From Nematostella vectensis (lineage: Eukaryota; Cnidaria; Anthozoa; Actiniaria; Edwardsiidae), in contig NC_064038.1 in NCBI RefSeq assembly GCF_932526225.1, positions 14,991,474-15,055,473 of the forward strand: a DNA stretch of 64,000 nucleotides. Reading direction: 5' to 3'. Below, piece after piece: positions 13,401 through 27,800 of the stretch. The notes beneath the pieces are model-generated. The model made no database searches. It had not been told where the DNA came from and saw only the letters and a program-made list of their open reading frames with translations. Each line of letters opens with the position of its first letter. Position 1 is the stretch's first letter. A program made the position numbers and the translations under genes.

Positions 13401-13868
13401 ATGGTGCACTTTCCTAACTTACAACCCACGACCATTATCGGATTGTCTGCAAATCGTTTGAATTATATAAACTAACTACAATGTTAGACGCTTTTTTGCG
13501 CTATGTACAAAGTCAATTTGTGAAGGCCGTAAGAAGCCTGGTACGAGAAGCACTTGCCACGTGCCTTTAAATCGTTCGGCTCATGCACCTATCAGCGGTT
13601 ATACGCGAAAAACTACCGAATAATCGCTTTTCTGGCTTCTGGGTTTGGTAAACTATTTCTGTCCGACGCAAATCGTAATTCCTTAGTCCTTTATGGCGTT
13701 ATAAATTCCGTGACGGATATTTGTAGCACCATTCGCGTGACATCAATTTCTCCACAGGCTGTGGTCCGAAAGATATTCTACTTCGGTCGATGAGCCCTAA
13801 TCACCGAGACTACATGGTCCAATACGACACAGGCAAACCATTCCAGGTGTTGACGAAGACATATATAT
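10401..13868. other. Intergenic: GAS2-like promoter side and RhoGEF 3' flank
   Basis: The right side would hold the 3'UTR of the RhoGEF gene (stop at 13869-13871). The left side would hold the 5' region of the GAS2-like gene. I see a poly-C tract near 11920-11939, a decayed GTAGCAAGCG-type repeat at about 12155-12250, and a 134-codon plus-strand frame at 12378-12782 with no recognisable domain. No clear TATA box or polyadenylation signal stands out. Confidence 0.4.
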
Positions 13869-16306
13869 TTAGAAATAAATTACATCATCTCCTTTACCCG
13901 TCTTGGCTGAATCATTCCTATAAATAATAAATTCGTAATTATTGTATAAATAAACTATAAAGGCACGGATAAAATGTGTAATACATTAATCATTCCATAG
14001 GAGAACTTTAGACAATATTTGATTTTTATAAAGAGTCACAAATGATCTGTTTTTAAGGTTAAAGCAACGGTACTGTTAATTGAATGAAAAAGTGTGTGTC
14101 CTTATATCACTGTTTGTAAGGGGCTTTTAAAAAAGTGCAGTGGCTGATCCAAAATGGGGGGGGGGGGGGGGGGGGGGAGGGAACCGGCCTCCCCAACCCG
14201 CCCTGGAACAAAATTTTAGAAGAAATGTACGGCAGTTTTGTGACGAATTTTAGACGGGATTGCAGACATTAGTTTAATCGATACTTACCGGTCATTCTCC
14301 ATTGATTCCTGAAAGAAAGGAATGGAAATGTGAATACGTGAAACTAATAATACCCTTTTGGCACAGTGTAGACACCATCTGTATTGATGCAATCCACGAG
14401 ATCAAAATCACATGAGATTAAAATCACGCGCTTACCTCTTGTCCCGCTGACGGCGACTGGGTACCAGGACTCGATGAGGCAGACATGGAGGCCAGGTCAC
14501 CTAATAATAAATGCAGGGGTATTTACCTCGCTTTCACTAGGGGTCTATTAAAGAGATTATTAGCATAACCTTGCAAAAAATGAGTCAGCAAGTGAAAACA
14601 ATTTGAACCTTGTTCACTGTAGCAAATGGTATGCTGTACGCCTGTGTAAACATAGCTGTGCTTAGGTTTAGAGCCTTCCCCTTAATAGCCAGACTCTCTG
14701 CCACTAACACAGGGAGCCCACTCAACTCAGCGCATTGTTTATTTAGCATGCGCTTTAAACTTCGTTTATGAATATCAATTAGGTCACGAAGTTCTCAATA
14801 AAACTCCTTCCAAATACATATCTTATACTATATTGTGTCCATTCATGTTTGGAACACTTGTTCTACATCCCTGCGTCGAATTCTTTCAGAAATATTCGGG
14901 TTTTGCAAAAACTCGACTTCAAGCCTAATGGCTTAAGTTCAGACAAGGGTGGAAAGTTATTCCCAAACTCTGTGACGCCACTTCTTCGTGACCTAATTGA
15001 TATTCATAAACGAAGTTTAAAGCACATGCTAAATAAACAATGCGCTGAGTTGAGTAGGCTCCCTGTGGTGAGAAAAGCACTGTCCCACCTTTAACTTTGT
15101 TATAACGAATTGCCATACAGCAAAGAAGGACGTGAGACAAGCACTATCCCATCTTTCACCTTGTTATAACGAACTGTCATACAGCAAAAAGGACTTACTG
15201 CCAGAGTCATTCTTTCCCTTGTTCGCAAACCAAGTACTGCCCCCACTACCACCCCCACTGCCACGTCTCTTGTGCTTGGTAAGGGGACTCCCTGTGGTGG
15301 GGGTGTGGTTGTCGGTGACAGGGCGTGAGTATGTCTTCCCAAGGCGTTCGGTCTTCATGGAACTGGCCCGGATCACAGCCTGATCTACGCTGTTTGGTTT
15401 GAGCTTGTTGTCGAAGCCACTAAAAGTGTCCGCTCGCTTGGGCCCGAGTTCCTCAGATAGACTGCTCAGGCGTTCCCCCAGGTTCCCTTCTGGGACCTTA
15501 TCGTCCTCCTCGCCGCTTGGTAGCGATTGCTGGACTTGAAGCATGGCTTGCATCAGTTCCTCCCTGGATATGATAAAGGTGTGATTAGAGGCAGGACACA
15601 GTTTCGCTGATTTCACTCCTCGGAATCAAAAATCACCCATTTAACTTAGGACTGAAGGGTACGGGTTTGTCATGTTCACGGTGCAAACTACTCTAGATAA
15701 AGCCCTAGAAGCTGCTATTCCTGGATGCGCCACGAAAAGGACAACACATAGAGAACATGCACATACCTGGCCATCAGGAGCTGTTCCTTCTTATCGCCGT
15801 CAACCTTGACCTATGAGGAAAAGAGAACTGTGATTAACATTCCCCCGATCTTGTTAAACCATTCCAACGTGTAGGGTGCTAGGACGGTATTCTTTGTTTG
15901 GAGCTAGTTATGAAAGCACGCCGGCTTTAGGATAAACTCTTACTCTACATGATTGTTTAAGAGCCGAAGGGTCAGACAAACTGGCAGCCAAAGGAAAGTA
16001 GTCCGTTTGGATTTTAATATAACATGTGGTTTTAACGACGACGGGGGGAACGGAGGGTGAGGATAGCGATGGCAAAAAAAAGGCAATGGAATATCTTAAT
16101 GCGTTCTGTCTAGTAAACTTAACCGTCGCACGATCTCGCAAGAACGGTCAAAGTATTGAAAACTCGGCCATCTGTGAAGGTTTTTTTTGTCGAGTCCCCG
16201 TGGCCCTCAGAAAACTCTCTAAAATGTCCAACTTGCACTCCTTTGGCGTGTTTTTTTTTTGTCGGTTTGTCGTGTGTTTTTTTTGTCGGTTTGTTGTTGT
16301 TGTTGT

Positions 16307-16397
<91 letters not shown>

Positions 16398-17197
16398 CTA
16401 GCAGGTGCCAGAGCTTCTAGATCTTAGGGTTAAAGTCAGTCTGATCATAGTTAACTATGTTTTGATCTGATAATGAGCTGGTTACCTCTTCTGCCTCGAG
16501 TTGTGAGATGAGCTCTTGCATCTCCGCGAGGTACTTCCTGAGGGTATCTGAATCCTTGCCGTTCTGGACGTGCTCTGTGAAGGTGAATTTGCAAAGTGAG
16601 GTAAATGGAATGAAGTAAGAAAAATTCGGGGCAGAAAATTGTGTGAATATAGAGAAATGGGTAAATACCGATTTTGAAAGTACGAATTATTGTGACAGCA
16701 TGATTTAGTATGCGGCTACAACTCGTGTCGTAGAGCGTAAATCAGCCTACGACTTCACTACGATACTCGACTAAGAATGTCGTAGTGTCTAATTCAGGGC
16801 TAAGACATGTCGTAGGCAGGTCACATACGACTAAATCGTGGAGTCTAAATCTGTCTTGAAAAAAAAAATACGAAAAAAAATTTAATGCAGGAAAATGTTC
16901 AACAAATGATTTGTGACATGTGACAGTAGAGAATCTTGTGAAAGCAAACGACAAAATGACAGCAGTAAAACCGAGATCCAACTTCTGTGGCAGATGGAAA
17001 AGTAACAACCAAGTGCTTAGACCACAGGACAACAAGAAAATGACAGTAGCATCACATGTGGGTTTGGCAGTGGACTGGTTGTGTTACAGGGAATGAAATG
17101 CGTGATGGACATTGCTACTGACCTATCAGGACGCTGGAGCGACGAAGAAGGACTTTTCGCTTTTCATCAGCGCCGGTGGTGATGATTTCGCCGTGGC
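13869..17197 (-). CDS. ARHGEF28/AKAP13-like: RhoGEF exons 40-46: coiled coil and C-terminal tail
   Basis: Exons: 17123-17197, 16486-16574, 15767-15810, 15199-15563, 14436-14500, 14289-14308 (20 nt), 13869-13917 (stop TAA at 13869-13871). Exon 41 holds a coiled-coil heptad pattern (TLRKYLAEMQELISQLEAEE). Exon 43 is Ser/Gly-rich with a basic KHKRRGSGGGSGG stretch. The last residues are KGDDVIYF. For exon 43 the donor GGCA/GTAAGT at 15199 is preferred over reading on to a stop at 15164, because it links in phase with three further exons. Confidence 0.8.
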
Positions 17198-20100
17198 CTG
17201 GAAAGGAATAACAGTCAATAACCAATCACAATGTCTTATGTTACGCTATGCATGACGTCAGTGGTGATTATTTCGCCGTGACATGGAAAGGATTAAAAAG
17301 TAAATAACCAATCACATTGCCTATGGTACTTTGCATGACGTCTGCACGTACCGTCATCTTTGGGTGCGTCCCGTATCGCGTCACGAAGAGTCTTCATCCA
17401 CCTAGACACGGACAACATTCATCTTTGTGAAAACAAATAACAGAGCAGGTCCCTTTCAGTGGCTGTTTTTTTTTTTTTAATAAACAAAAGCCAAAAAGCC
17501 TTTTATCGATTGCCAACATCAATAGAATAAGCACGGACAACGTCAATATTAGCCAGCAAAAGCAACGACAAATACCAGAATACAAGAAGTCTCTCAAACA
17601 GTACCATGAAAATTAGACCACGAACAAGATCATTCTTAGTCGACATAACACAAAGCGAATTAACCCAAGGCCAGCATTGTTGCAACAATTTTATGGCATC
17701 TTAAGTCAAAACAAAATATATTGTACGCTGTAAGATGACGGGTGATAAATGTTTCTACCTTCCAAGTAAATCGTAAGATGTAAATTGACACGGCAACTCA
17801 CATCTTTTTCTCGCTGATGGTGTTACAGACCATCTCGTACATCTCCGGTCCTTCCTTGGACGTGCTGACCAGGAAGATCGCCTTCATGTCTGTCGCCACC
17901 TCACGGACCATCAGGTTACGAAGCCTAATGACCGGTGCCTGGGGAAAACGGGCAGATGAGAATTTATAAGCATGTGAATGTGAATGTTGAACAGACGATG
18001 GATAAGGTAGAGGGAGAATACGGTTATGCAACGAGACACTGGAAACAATAGAGACCTTAAAGAAGGCCAATCACGCCACCATTTTATTCATCCGCTCAAT
18101 GGAAAGTCACTCAAAGCATTCATTTCCATCTGCTTATTCAATCGAGTAGCCAAGATATTTTTTTATCAAATATCGTCAATAACATTTCAGACTTCATTCG
18201 TAGATTGTTATTTTGAAGTTTACTTGGAAATAAACCGCTATATTTTCAATAATAAACAATAACAAAGGAGTGGGTGATCGACATTCTTGAAGCAGGCACG
18301 CAGTCGAGCACACAGAAAGACAAACCAACAGACCGACGGACAGCCAGGCATAAGTACTAAGCCTGTGGTTGGTTGGTACCTTTTGGTCGAGAGAAAGCAT
18401 GGTGTATTTTTGGTCCTTCTCTTGCAGGAATACCATCATGTCTTCAAGGACGACCGCTACCGTTTCTATCAATATAAAAGAAAAGTCAAATCACATGAGA
18501 ATAACTTTGATAGCCAACAAACTAGAGTATAATCAATTAAGAAAATCCCTTACAGTGAACAGTATTGCTAGCATGGCTGGCAAAGCAGCACTCGTCAGGC
18601 CACAAAACAAGAAATGGTATAACTAGGAGGACTACAGGCAAGCTTTAGAAAAAAACTAGATGGCCTGAGTAGGCGTAGTGCAGACAAGCTGTAAATCAAC
18701 ACAAGGTTGAAAAAGTATGTTGAACGCCTCTGTGAAACAGGGTAGTTGCGCAGACGTTTCGAGCGTTAGTCCTTTTGGGTCCACAGAGGCGCACAACAAG
18801 TACAATCACAAGACAAGTACGCTTATGAAATATTCCCAAGCACTACTCAAAGTGTTGGTCAAATACAGCCAGATGCCAGTTCAGCAATGCTGACACTCTT
18901 TACACAGGACATGACGATATAACGTTGAATGAAAGTGAAACAATAGGAATGCAAAGAAGTGATGAGCACCTGTTAGCTTCCCCCTTGCAGTCTTCCATGA
19001 TAACAAGCCGTCGTAGATAAGCTTGCTCGTGTTTGACGCAAAATCGATATTCTGTAGAAGCAACCATACAATTATCATCTATACGGGTTTATCCATATAT
19101 TTAAGTCACAAGATATTAGCCTTCCATGACAACACGCTGTCATAGACATGCTCGTCTTGGATGCAAATATTTTATTCCTAGGGGATAAACCATCTACGTA
19201 AATCACAAGAGATTTTTACTTAAGGTGGTGGAATTGATGGTTTTATTGTTGTATGTTTGCAGCTGTCTTTAAAGTTCTCGCTGCTGTTGACGGCCTTGAC
19301 TTTCTTCCGTTGATGTTACCTTCACTTTTTTGTTGCCTTTGTAGGTGATCGTCACTTTCAAGTCCATTTTCATCTTGATATCTTGAAGTTTCTGAAACGA
19401 AGACAAGAAGTCTAGCTAGGACTATCGCAGCTCAGAAAATCCGGCAACGAGCAAAAACAAATATTCAAACCAACCATTACCATGAAACCAACACCAATGA
19501 CAAAAACCAACGCACTAGAAACACGGGAATGAGGATACTTTGTTAGCGATTTCGTTAAAAAATAAACAAGAATGAATCTTAAATTTATGTTGAATATTTA
19601 ACTCAGCGAATAAAATATTTCTAACCTTATAATCCAAAATGTCTCCCGCCCAGTTCTGAGTTAGCGAAATCCTTTTTAGTTGCCTCTATATAAAATAAGA
19701 ACCTATATACGAAGTTACGTTCGGAGAGCGCTCGGGCTTGTCACGAACACTCAAGAGGCTATGGTTACACAGTACCGTTCAAATGTTTCGAGACTTGAAA
19801 ACAACGATCGCTAGGGTTTTTAGACAAGAGAAATAGAAATATAACAAGAGGCAACTAATTCATCCTAATGCATCTTAATTCCCGTGCTAGAAACACGTTA
19901 GCATTTGTCTCTTTTTACGTTCCCCAGACATCCAAGTAGTCAAAATCGTAATCAAGAAATTCAATAAGAAACACTGGTGTTCGCTGAATTTTCGTCTTTT
20001 TTTCAGACTTCTTGGAGTTTGTAACGTATGTAGCAAATGTAGCAAACGTATGTAGCAAATGAAGCAAAGCATCTAGGCCAGCTTATTACCTTTTGTTTCT

Positions 20101-23100
20101 CGTATTCCTTAATGGTGTCATCGACAGATGTCAATATATCCTGTATCAAAAACAACACAAGAACGTCAAAAAGGTTAAATAGACTTGTTCTGGCTGTAAT
20201 GAACACCAGGAAAGTTACAGAGAAAGACATTGATCAAAGTATTTCTTTGTTCACAATATTTGCAGTTTAGATGCTGCTCCGTTGTCAGGCATGGCTGAAC
20301 AACAGTGCGACTCTGTTTTACTCGACCATGTTGTGTGCTGCCATGTCTGACAACGGAGCACATCTTTTAAGATTGGTTTGGAAGAAATACAGGAGGAAAA
20401 GCATACACAGCTGGGGTGAGACTAAACAAACGTATATAGCTATCGGCATCGGATATCGAGCCTCCGTACAAGCACTTGCCTACCCCTCCCTAACATACAA
20501 TGAACATACCTTGACTAATCCATGTGATTTCTTCAACCCACTGTAATCTGGCTTTGACTCTAAAAAAAACATAGAATTCAATATCACCGTCATGGAGTGT
20601 TTATTGCTGCAGTCCACATCCCGAAGAACATTTATCCCGAAGGTACTCCTAAAAGTCATTTTGTTCGACTACCCCCCCCCCCCCCGTTTTTTTTCCTTCA
20701 TTTCTTCGATACCTTATATAACTTCTATATCATATATTAGTAGCTTTTAGACCATGTTACCCTAAGCCCCACCCACTTTAGGTAATTCATAGAGTGCACT
20801 ACCGTATACTCATCACCTTTTGTCGTCTTGATAATGGCCTCTATTAGTAGGGGGTACTTTGTAAGTCTTTGCGTGACCAACGTGATGCACTCTGGGACGG
20901 AGAGTCGCCGGCAAAACTTGTTCAGGCCACATTTCTGTTGAAAAAAAGCGTCTATATTACAAACAGGGCATGAACAATGAAATGCTTACAAAAACGGGAA
21001 AAGGTTGCAGTTTGAGGCATGCGAACAAAGTCAAGTCAATACGAAAAACGCGCACCTTGATCTGCCCTAATCCAAAAGTTGAAGTACTTATAACATGATG
21101 TCACCCAGGGGTCATTACAGCCTTACCTTGACAAAATCAGCAAATCTCTTGTCTGTTCGTAATAATTTCTACAAGAAAGAAAAAAGTTTAACTTCTGTTC
21201 GCCGCCGCTATTCCCTGAGATGAACAGGGCCCCTTGTTGTCTGTGGTTCAGTTTTTATGGGACTCAATTAAATTAACAAAATGGGCTAGCCAGTTTTCAG
21301 ACCCCGAAGTTGTTTAAAGTAATCTATATCTTATATTTTCATATTTGTTTTCAAGGAAAATGTACTTCAATTTTAAATGCAATATTTGGAACCAACGGGG
21401 GGTGGGGTGCGCAGTCTTATGTGCGGTGCGCGGGCGCCTGTGTATGCGCCTGGTTATTTTCTGCCTTTTGCGCGTACCTTATACAGCTCGACAGCCTCGA
21501 TGTGATGGCTGCAGAAGTCCCCATATGCAGCCTTCATTCGTTCGCCCGTTATACCGCTGAACTACAATCAAAAGATGGGTTTGTAGTAACAAGATAAAAC
21601 TCAACTAACCACATGATATTTGCTTAAATGGTTGTGTTACCTGGATCTCTAGAATGTCCCCAATCTTGTCCACAATGATGTCCTCGTCTTGTCTATGTTT
21701 TAACCTCGTCAAGAAGGTCCCTGGTAATTCAAAATCAACGTTTGGCTATACGTTGCTATACGCAAACAAGAAGCAAGCTCAAAGAAATGTAAGGTGAGGC
21801 GTAATCAAAGCCGTAGGGTAATGTAAATAACACAGGAAGGCGTAATGTAATGTAAATGACAAACGAAGGCGTAAGGTAATGTACATAACCAAGAAAGGCG
21901 TACGTTACGTAAATAACACAGGAAGGCGTAATGTAATGTAAATAACAAAGGAAGGCGTAAGGTAACAAAAATAACAAAGGAAGGCGTAAGGTAATGTAAA
22001 TAACAAAGAAAGGCGTAAGGTAATGTAAATAACAAAGGAAGGCGTAAGGCAATGTAAAAAAAAAAAAAACAAAGAAAGGCGTATGGTAATGTTAATAACA
22101 AAGCAAGGCGTAAAGTCGTGTAAATAACAAAGGAAGGCGTAAGGTTATGTTAATAACAAAGGAAGGCGTAAGAAAAAGTAAATAACAAAGGAAGGCGTAA
22201 GGTAATGAATGTAAATAACAATGAAAGGAGTATGGTAATGTAAATAACAAAGGAAGGCGTAAGGTAATGTAAATTACAAAGGAAGGCGTAAGGTAATGTA
22301 AATAACAAAGGGAGGCGTAAGGCAATGTAAAAAAACAAAGGCGTAAGGTAATGTAAATAACAAAGGAAGGCGTAAAACAATGTAAATAACAAAGGAAGGC
22401 GTAAGGTAATGTAAATAACAAAGGAAGGCGTAAGGTAATGTAAATAACAAAGGAAGGCGAAAGGGAATGTAAATAACAAAGGAAGGCGTAAGGTAATGTA
22501 AATAACAAAGGAAGGTGCAAGGTAAACATAAGGTGAAGTAAGCGCAAGGTAAACCTTACAAAATGTGAGATATGGTTTAAGGCATGTAAGTATAATCGTA
22601 AAGTGAAGTAAACAGTATGTTCAACAAATATGGATGTACTATAATGTTGAGTGATGCAAGACGTTGTTGGAAAAACAGGAATTTATGTGCTTATCGTTGA
22701 GAAGGTAAGATTGGGATAGATAAAGTGCGTTGAATGGGGTGCCTTTACATGGACATGTAAAGGGGTATTGGTATTGGGGGTTGGGACAGAGGCCCTTACC
22801 ATTGAGGTCTAGCAGCTCCTCCAACTGAGGGAAGAGCTGGTCCACAGTCTCTCTTGACAGGTTTAGGAGAGTTACCATCCCGTTATAGAATATCTATCAA
22901 GAAAAGCATAATCAAAGGTAAGGCAAGGGCCTAATATAACTTGTTCAGACAAGCCCACCCCTAAACTTTGCAGGCAAGAGAAAAGGTCATTTTTCAGACG
23001 TGCCCAGCCCTAAACCTTCCCAGCAACAGTAGTGGCAGCTTTACTCCATTTTCCAGCTCCTTGTTTGTAACGTTTTGTATAGTTAATTAAAGGAAATATC

Positions 23101-24838
23101 GTGGCCAAAAGGTTCGATGATACAAGGGCTTTGCATGGCATTGGCAATAATAATTTGATAAAGCGATTTAACAGTGGTAAAATAATTAAAATAGTGCTTT
23201 AGGGTTTAAAAAAAGGAAAATTGTAATGTGCACTTTTCCAAAAGGAAAAGTAGGTGGATCAGAATAGAGCAAGTTGAAGTCTTGTTTCGTAACTTAAACT
23301 TATACGCCGTTAGTATTTTGAATGTACTTAATATCCAAGTATTACGATCACTGTACTTTCATACCTTATGCATGATTTTTAGCGTCCGCACATAATGGAC
23401 CTCGGTCTGGATAAGTTCTAAACAATCAATCACAGGCAATATTAGGATATACCCAGCAATCGACATTATTTTTTTCCTAGCTGCTAGCCGGCTTCTATTA
23501 AACAGCCTCTGTCAGTCACCATTTTGTCATCCAGCAAAGTACCAAGTGTGAAAAAGCATACATTTCCATCGGCTGATTTGGGAAAGCCAATGCGATACTT
23601 TCGATTGGATTTGGTAAATAAAGTGTAAAACTTTGTTTTCAGATTATTTCAGGTAAGTTTTTTTTTTTTAGATTATAGTTTTATTTCAAAGCCGCAAAGG
23701 ACGAGGTTTTTTAATCTAAAGCCCAGGGTGCACTGCAAAATGACCCAGTGCACCTCGTCTCTTTCCACGCTACAGGACTGCCGATCCTTGAAAACAAAAT
23801 GTCCTTGAATAAGCCCAAATAAGAGCCGGCTGATAATTCTTATTATAGCAATCCATACCGTGAATGACATCTTGTCTTTTGATATCTTTGGCCGTCATCT
23901 TTTTAAGAGTCTGATAAAAACACAATTAAAATAATAATTGTTATCTTGAGCAAATCGTCCTTGTTTGCATCCATTATTCCTGCCTAGTTGTGCAAAACTG
24001 ACTGACTTTTAATTAAAAACCTTTTTCTTTAATTTGTAGGGTAAATAGGTCATCGTATAAACCAGACATTGTGCAAATAAAGTTACTGGTTACATTTGAC
24101 TAACTTTTTTGTCTACTGTGACACTCCAGGCCTCCGGTTCTTCCTTGAATTCAAGATCAGAGTCATTTAGACCTTCCATGTTAAACACTGTGTTAAGAAA
24201 ACAGAAATCGTGTTTAGCGCGTCACACAGATAAAGAAACCATGTTACACTCCCCACATTGCACAGAGCAAAAAAATCATTTTCCATTCTACACACATTAC
24301 ATGGACACAAAACCTTGTTTTAGGTAGTAATTCTCCTCCTTAAATTACAAGAAAATGACTAGAAGGGGCGTGGATGTGACCCCCCCCCCCCCCCCGTTTC
24401 TTAGTGTCTCTGCCCTAGTGTGCGCATACTGTGTGATTTTCTCAGAATAAGAGATAAGGCATACCTGGCTCATCATCTTCATCTTCATCTGGTGAGCCGT
24501 CATCAACAGACATAGTGGCACTGGACCTAACATCAAGATAAGTGGAAAGATGTTGGTAAATAATCCAACAGTCAGGCGGGAAGACAAATAGACGGACTGA
24601 CAGACAGGTGAAAAAACAAACAGAGGCAGACAGGCGGAAAGGCAGAAAATACGGACAGACGGACGGAAAGACGGACGAATAGAAGGACTGACAGACAGGT
24701 GGAAAAACAGAGGCAGACATACAGATGGAGTGGCAGACAGACCGAAAGACTGACAAGCAGAGGAACTGCCAGGAATACAGACAGATAGGCGGACAGACAG
24801 GTGAGCAAGCGGATGGAGAGAAAGAGAGACGGACTTGA

Positions 24839-24895
<57 letters not shown>

Positions 24896-27800
24896 TATAA
24901 ATGTAGGACAGGGACACACTAACCGGACAGTAAGGCTGACGGGCAGAACCGGCAGGTAGGTAATCATACACAGATACATGGACAGGACGATATAAATCAG
25001 ACAAACAGATGTAATTACACTACTTACACACTCTTGTTGTCTCCCTCGTCGTGGTTGATTCCTAGACTCCTGTGCAAGGGCAATCAACAGCACGTTAAAG
25101 AGGGCTTACAGAACTAATCGTAAGCAAAACGTTAGGTGAGCATGTCAGCATTTCTGTCAAGTGAAAGTCAAGTCAAGAGTTAAGGTGAGCTTCTGTATTT
25201 GTCTTTATATTGATTTCAAAATGACAAGCTTTGAGAGAAGTATCGAGATTAAGTTAAAAGAGGGAAACTGAAATGTCAAGAAGTATAGAGAAGAGTTTAC
25301 GAAGACACGTGTTAAAGACATCTAACTTGTCCGACAGACCGGCTTTGAATTGGCAACTATTGCATTTTAATAAGCAATCACGCTATCGTGATTAACCCGG
25401 CTTGTGTGTTAAGAAATTTCACTAAGATTACCTCACAAATCACCAGCTTACAGCAACACTTGACCGATTACTTTATAAAGTACGAATAAGTTTTTCACTT
25501 TGTTACACAAATGTTAGCTGTTACTTGTATTTCCATTATTGAATTTTTGGTTAATTGATTGTTTTAGTAAGCCAAATTTTAGCCAAAGTGTCCGACTTAC
25601 TTTCTGGATAGGACTGGTGATGATCGCTCAACATTGTATCTGGTAAAAACCACCGAAAGTTAACCTGGGTACTTCAAATCGAAATACAGTACTAATACTA
25701 TAAGATCAGCACCATCAACTAAGGTTAACTCGAGCTTTATTGTCCATTGAATAAAGTAAAAAGCTGTGGTTTACGTCATTCATACTTTTCTAACTGACCC
25801 TTGAAACCGCCTAAACCAACAATTCGCTTAGATTGATAATTGGTGCCCTGTCAACTCTCTTGGATGAAAAAAAAAAAAAAAACGACTTGGGACGAAAATC
25901 ATTTCAATTATCTTCGTTGTCCAAAATTATCACAAAATGTGTAAATGTCTATAAGAAGAAGTCGACTTCCACGTGCAACTGACTGTATTTCGTGAACAAG
26001 AGCATTGTCCTCATAAGACAAAGTAAGTTTTCTCTCAGAATGCTTTCCTTAGCTAATCTTATAACCTTAACCGGTCCTTAGAAGGTGCAGATAAATTGTT
26101 GGCATGGCGTACTTACTTTCTGAATGGCAGGGGTGACGTGGACCTGCCCGAATGTGAGCGAACTGGCAGTCGCCCTCCCTGGGGCTTGGCTAGCATGCCT
26201 GGGTTTGGTAGGGTTGGTCCGCCCTGAACACAAAAATACAGCCATGTTAAAGACATCTGTTGAGGTACACTAGAGAAATAAGTCAACACAAGGTTGATAC
26301 AGTATATTTTACGCCTCTGGAAACAGATAAGTTTTGCTGGAGTTTCGAGCATTAGCCCTTTGTTCGGAGCAAAGAAGACAATCCTGTTGGGATTATAAGG
26401 CAATGGTGCGACTCTGCTAACTAATATTTTCTTGCTTCTGTATCGTTTCCCCCAATATGCCGAAGCCTGCTACAGCTCCCTTAACCGCCAAACTATGTTG
26501 GCTAATACTTATCTACCAACTGCACCAGGAAGAATAGATGCACTGTTCAATTCTAGACAGGACAATGCAAAACACCGAAGTATTCACGTTCTTAAACCAA
26601 AGCAATTAATATAATATGGCAAAAATAATATTCTGCCAAATGTTTGTCTTTTTTAAGATCTCTTCCGTTGACTGCAATGGATATAGTCATACCTCGCCAG
26701 GTCTGTTTCGGCTTGAGAGACCTGATGCTCTACGCCCGAGTGCAGTCTTGTTCCCTGTATCCTTAAGGTCCTTTGGCTCAAGCTTATCTTTGAAATCTTC
26801 TTTTGTGGAGAGATTGATTGTTGCTAAAAAGGAAATAGTAGGAGTTTGTCGCTAGGCCGAGGAAAGAGATGGATGGATGGGCAAGAGGAGGCAAGGAAAC
26901 AAGGAGGGGAGAAGAGAAGAAAGAAAATCAGGAGCGAAAAAAGGAAATATGGAAGGGAAAGGAGCAAGTAAGGAAGCGAGAAGTGGGTAAGTTAGAAGGG
27001 AGCAAATAAAGAGAGAGAAAAAAGGAAGGAAGTCAAGTAAAAACGAAACAAAAGAAGGAATGAATATGAGGATGAGAAGAGGAACAAAGGCAGGGGCAAA
27101 CAAAGGAAGAAAGGAATGGGATTTTCTAACTCACATTGAGCTTTCTCTTTACGCATGCTGCTCCGTACATTAGATTTGCTGTGCGCAAGCTGGGAAAGCA
27201 AAACAATAAAGTTACAAAACATTCACAAGAAATAGGATAATACAGAGTGATAAATACCTTAGGAACGTCCCTCTTGGAAGTCTAAGAAGAAACGGCACAA
27301 AAAAACATTAGACCAAAATGTGCAATAGGTTTTTTATATAACCTTTTATTAATATTTTCTTGCTAGGTCACAAAACTAAGTACAAATGTCCAGTTTACAG
27401 GCCCGTAGCCATAATTTTGGCTGGGGTTTGGCTGGGGTTCTCGTCCTAACTCATAGTTTTAAAAGAGGTCTCACAAAGCTGCTATCTTGATCTTAAAAAT
27501 GCTGCTAAAACAAGCATTCCTAGTAGTTTGCTGTTTATCGCACACAAGGTGAGTAGTTAGTTTTAATGCATTCCCACCAAATGGAATACATTACATACCC
27601 TGGACGACTTGTTCCCAAACAGCATACTCAGTCTGCGGATGCCTTTCTTATCTGCTTCCCCTGACTTGATCTGTGCCAACAATTCATGTAGTCATGATAG
27701 AGTTACAAGAGAGATCAGCTTTGCAATATGCATCAGTAGAATTACGGTCGTAAATCCATAAACTTAATGCCTGTCGACCCTAGGCAACGAGATGTTCATC

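Noticed and set aside
15164-15199. Stop at 15164 as the end of the RhoGEF protein
   Set aside because: A strong donor (GGCA/GTAAGT) just before it joins in phase with three more exons ending in a proper stop. Reading on to 15164 would be intron retention.
16026-16427. Frames ending in poly-Asp or poly-Met
   Set aside because: They read through the (ATG)n microsatellite in RhoGEF intron 41.
21756-22547. Tyr/Leu-rich minus-strand frames of 98-151 codons
   Set aside because: They are products of the 29-bp repeat in RhoGEF intron 28.
24345-25093. Ser/Cys/Val-rich minus-strand frames of up to 219 codons
   Set aside because: They arise from the GACA-type repeat. The real exons in this stretch are only 24465-24526 and 25028-25069.
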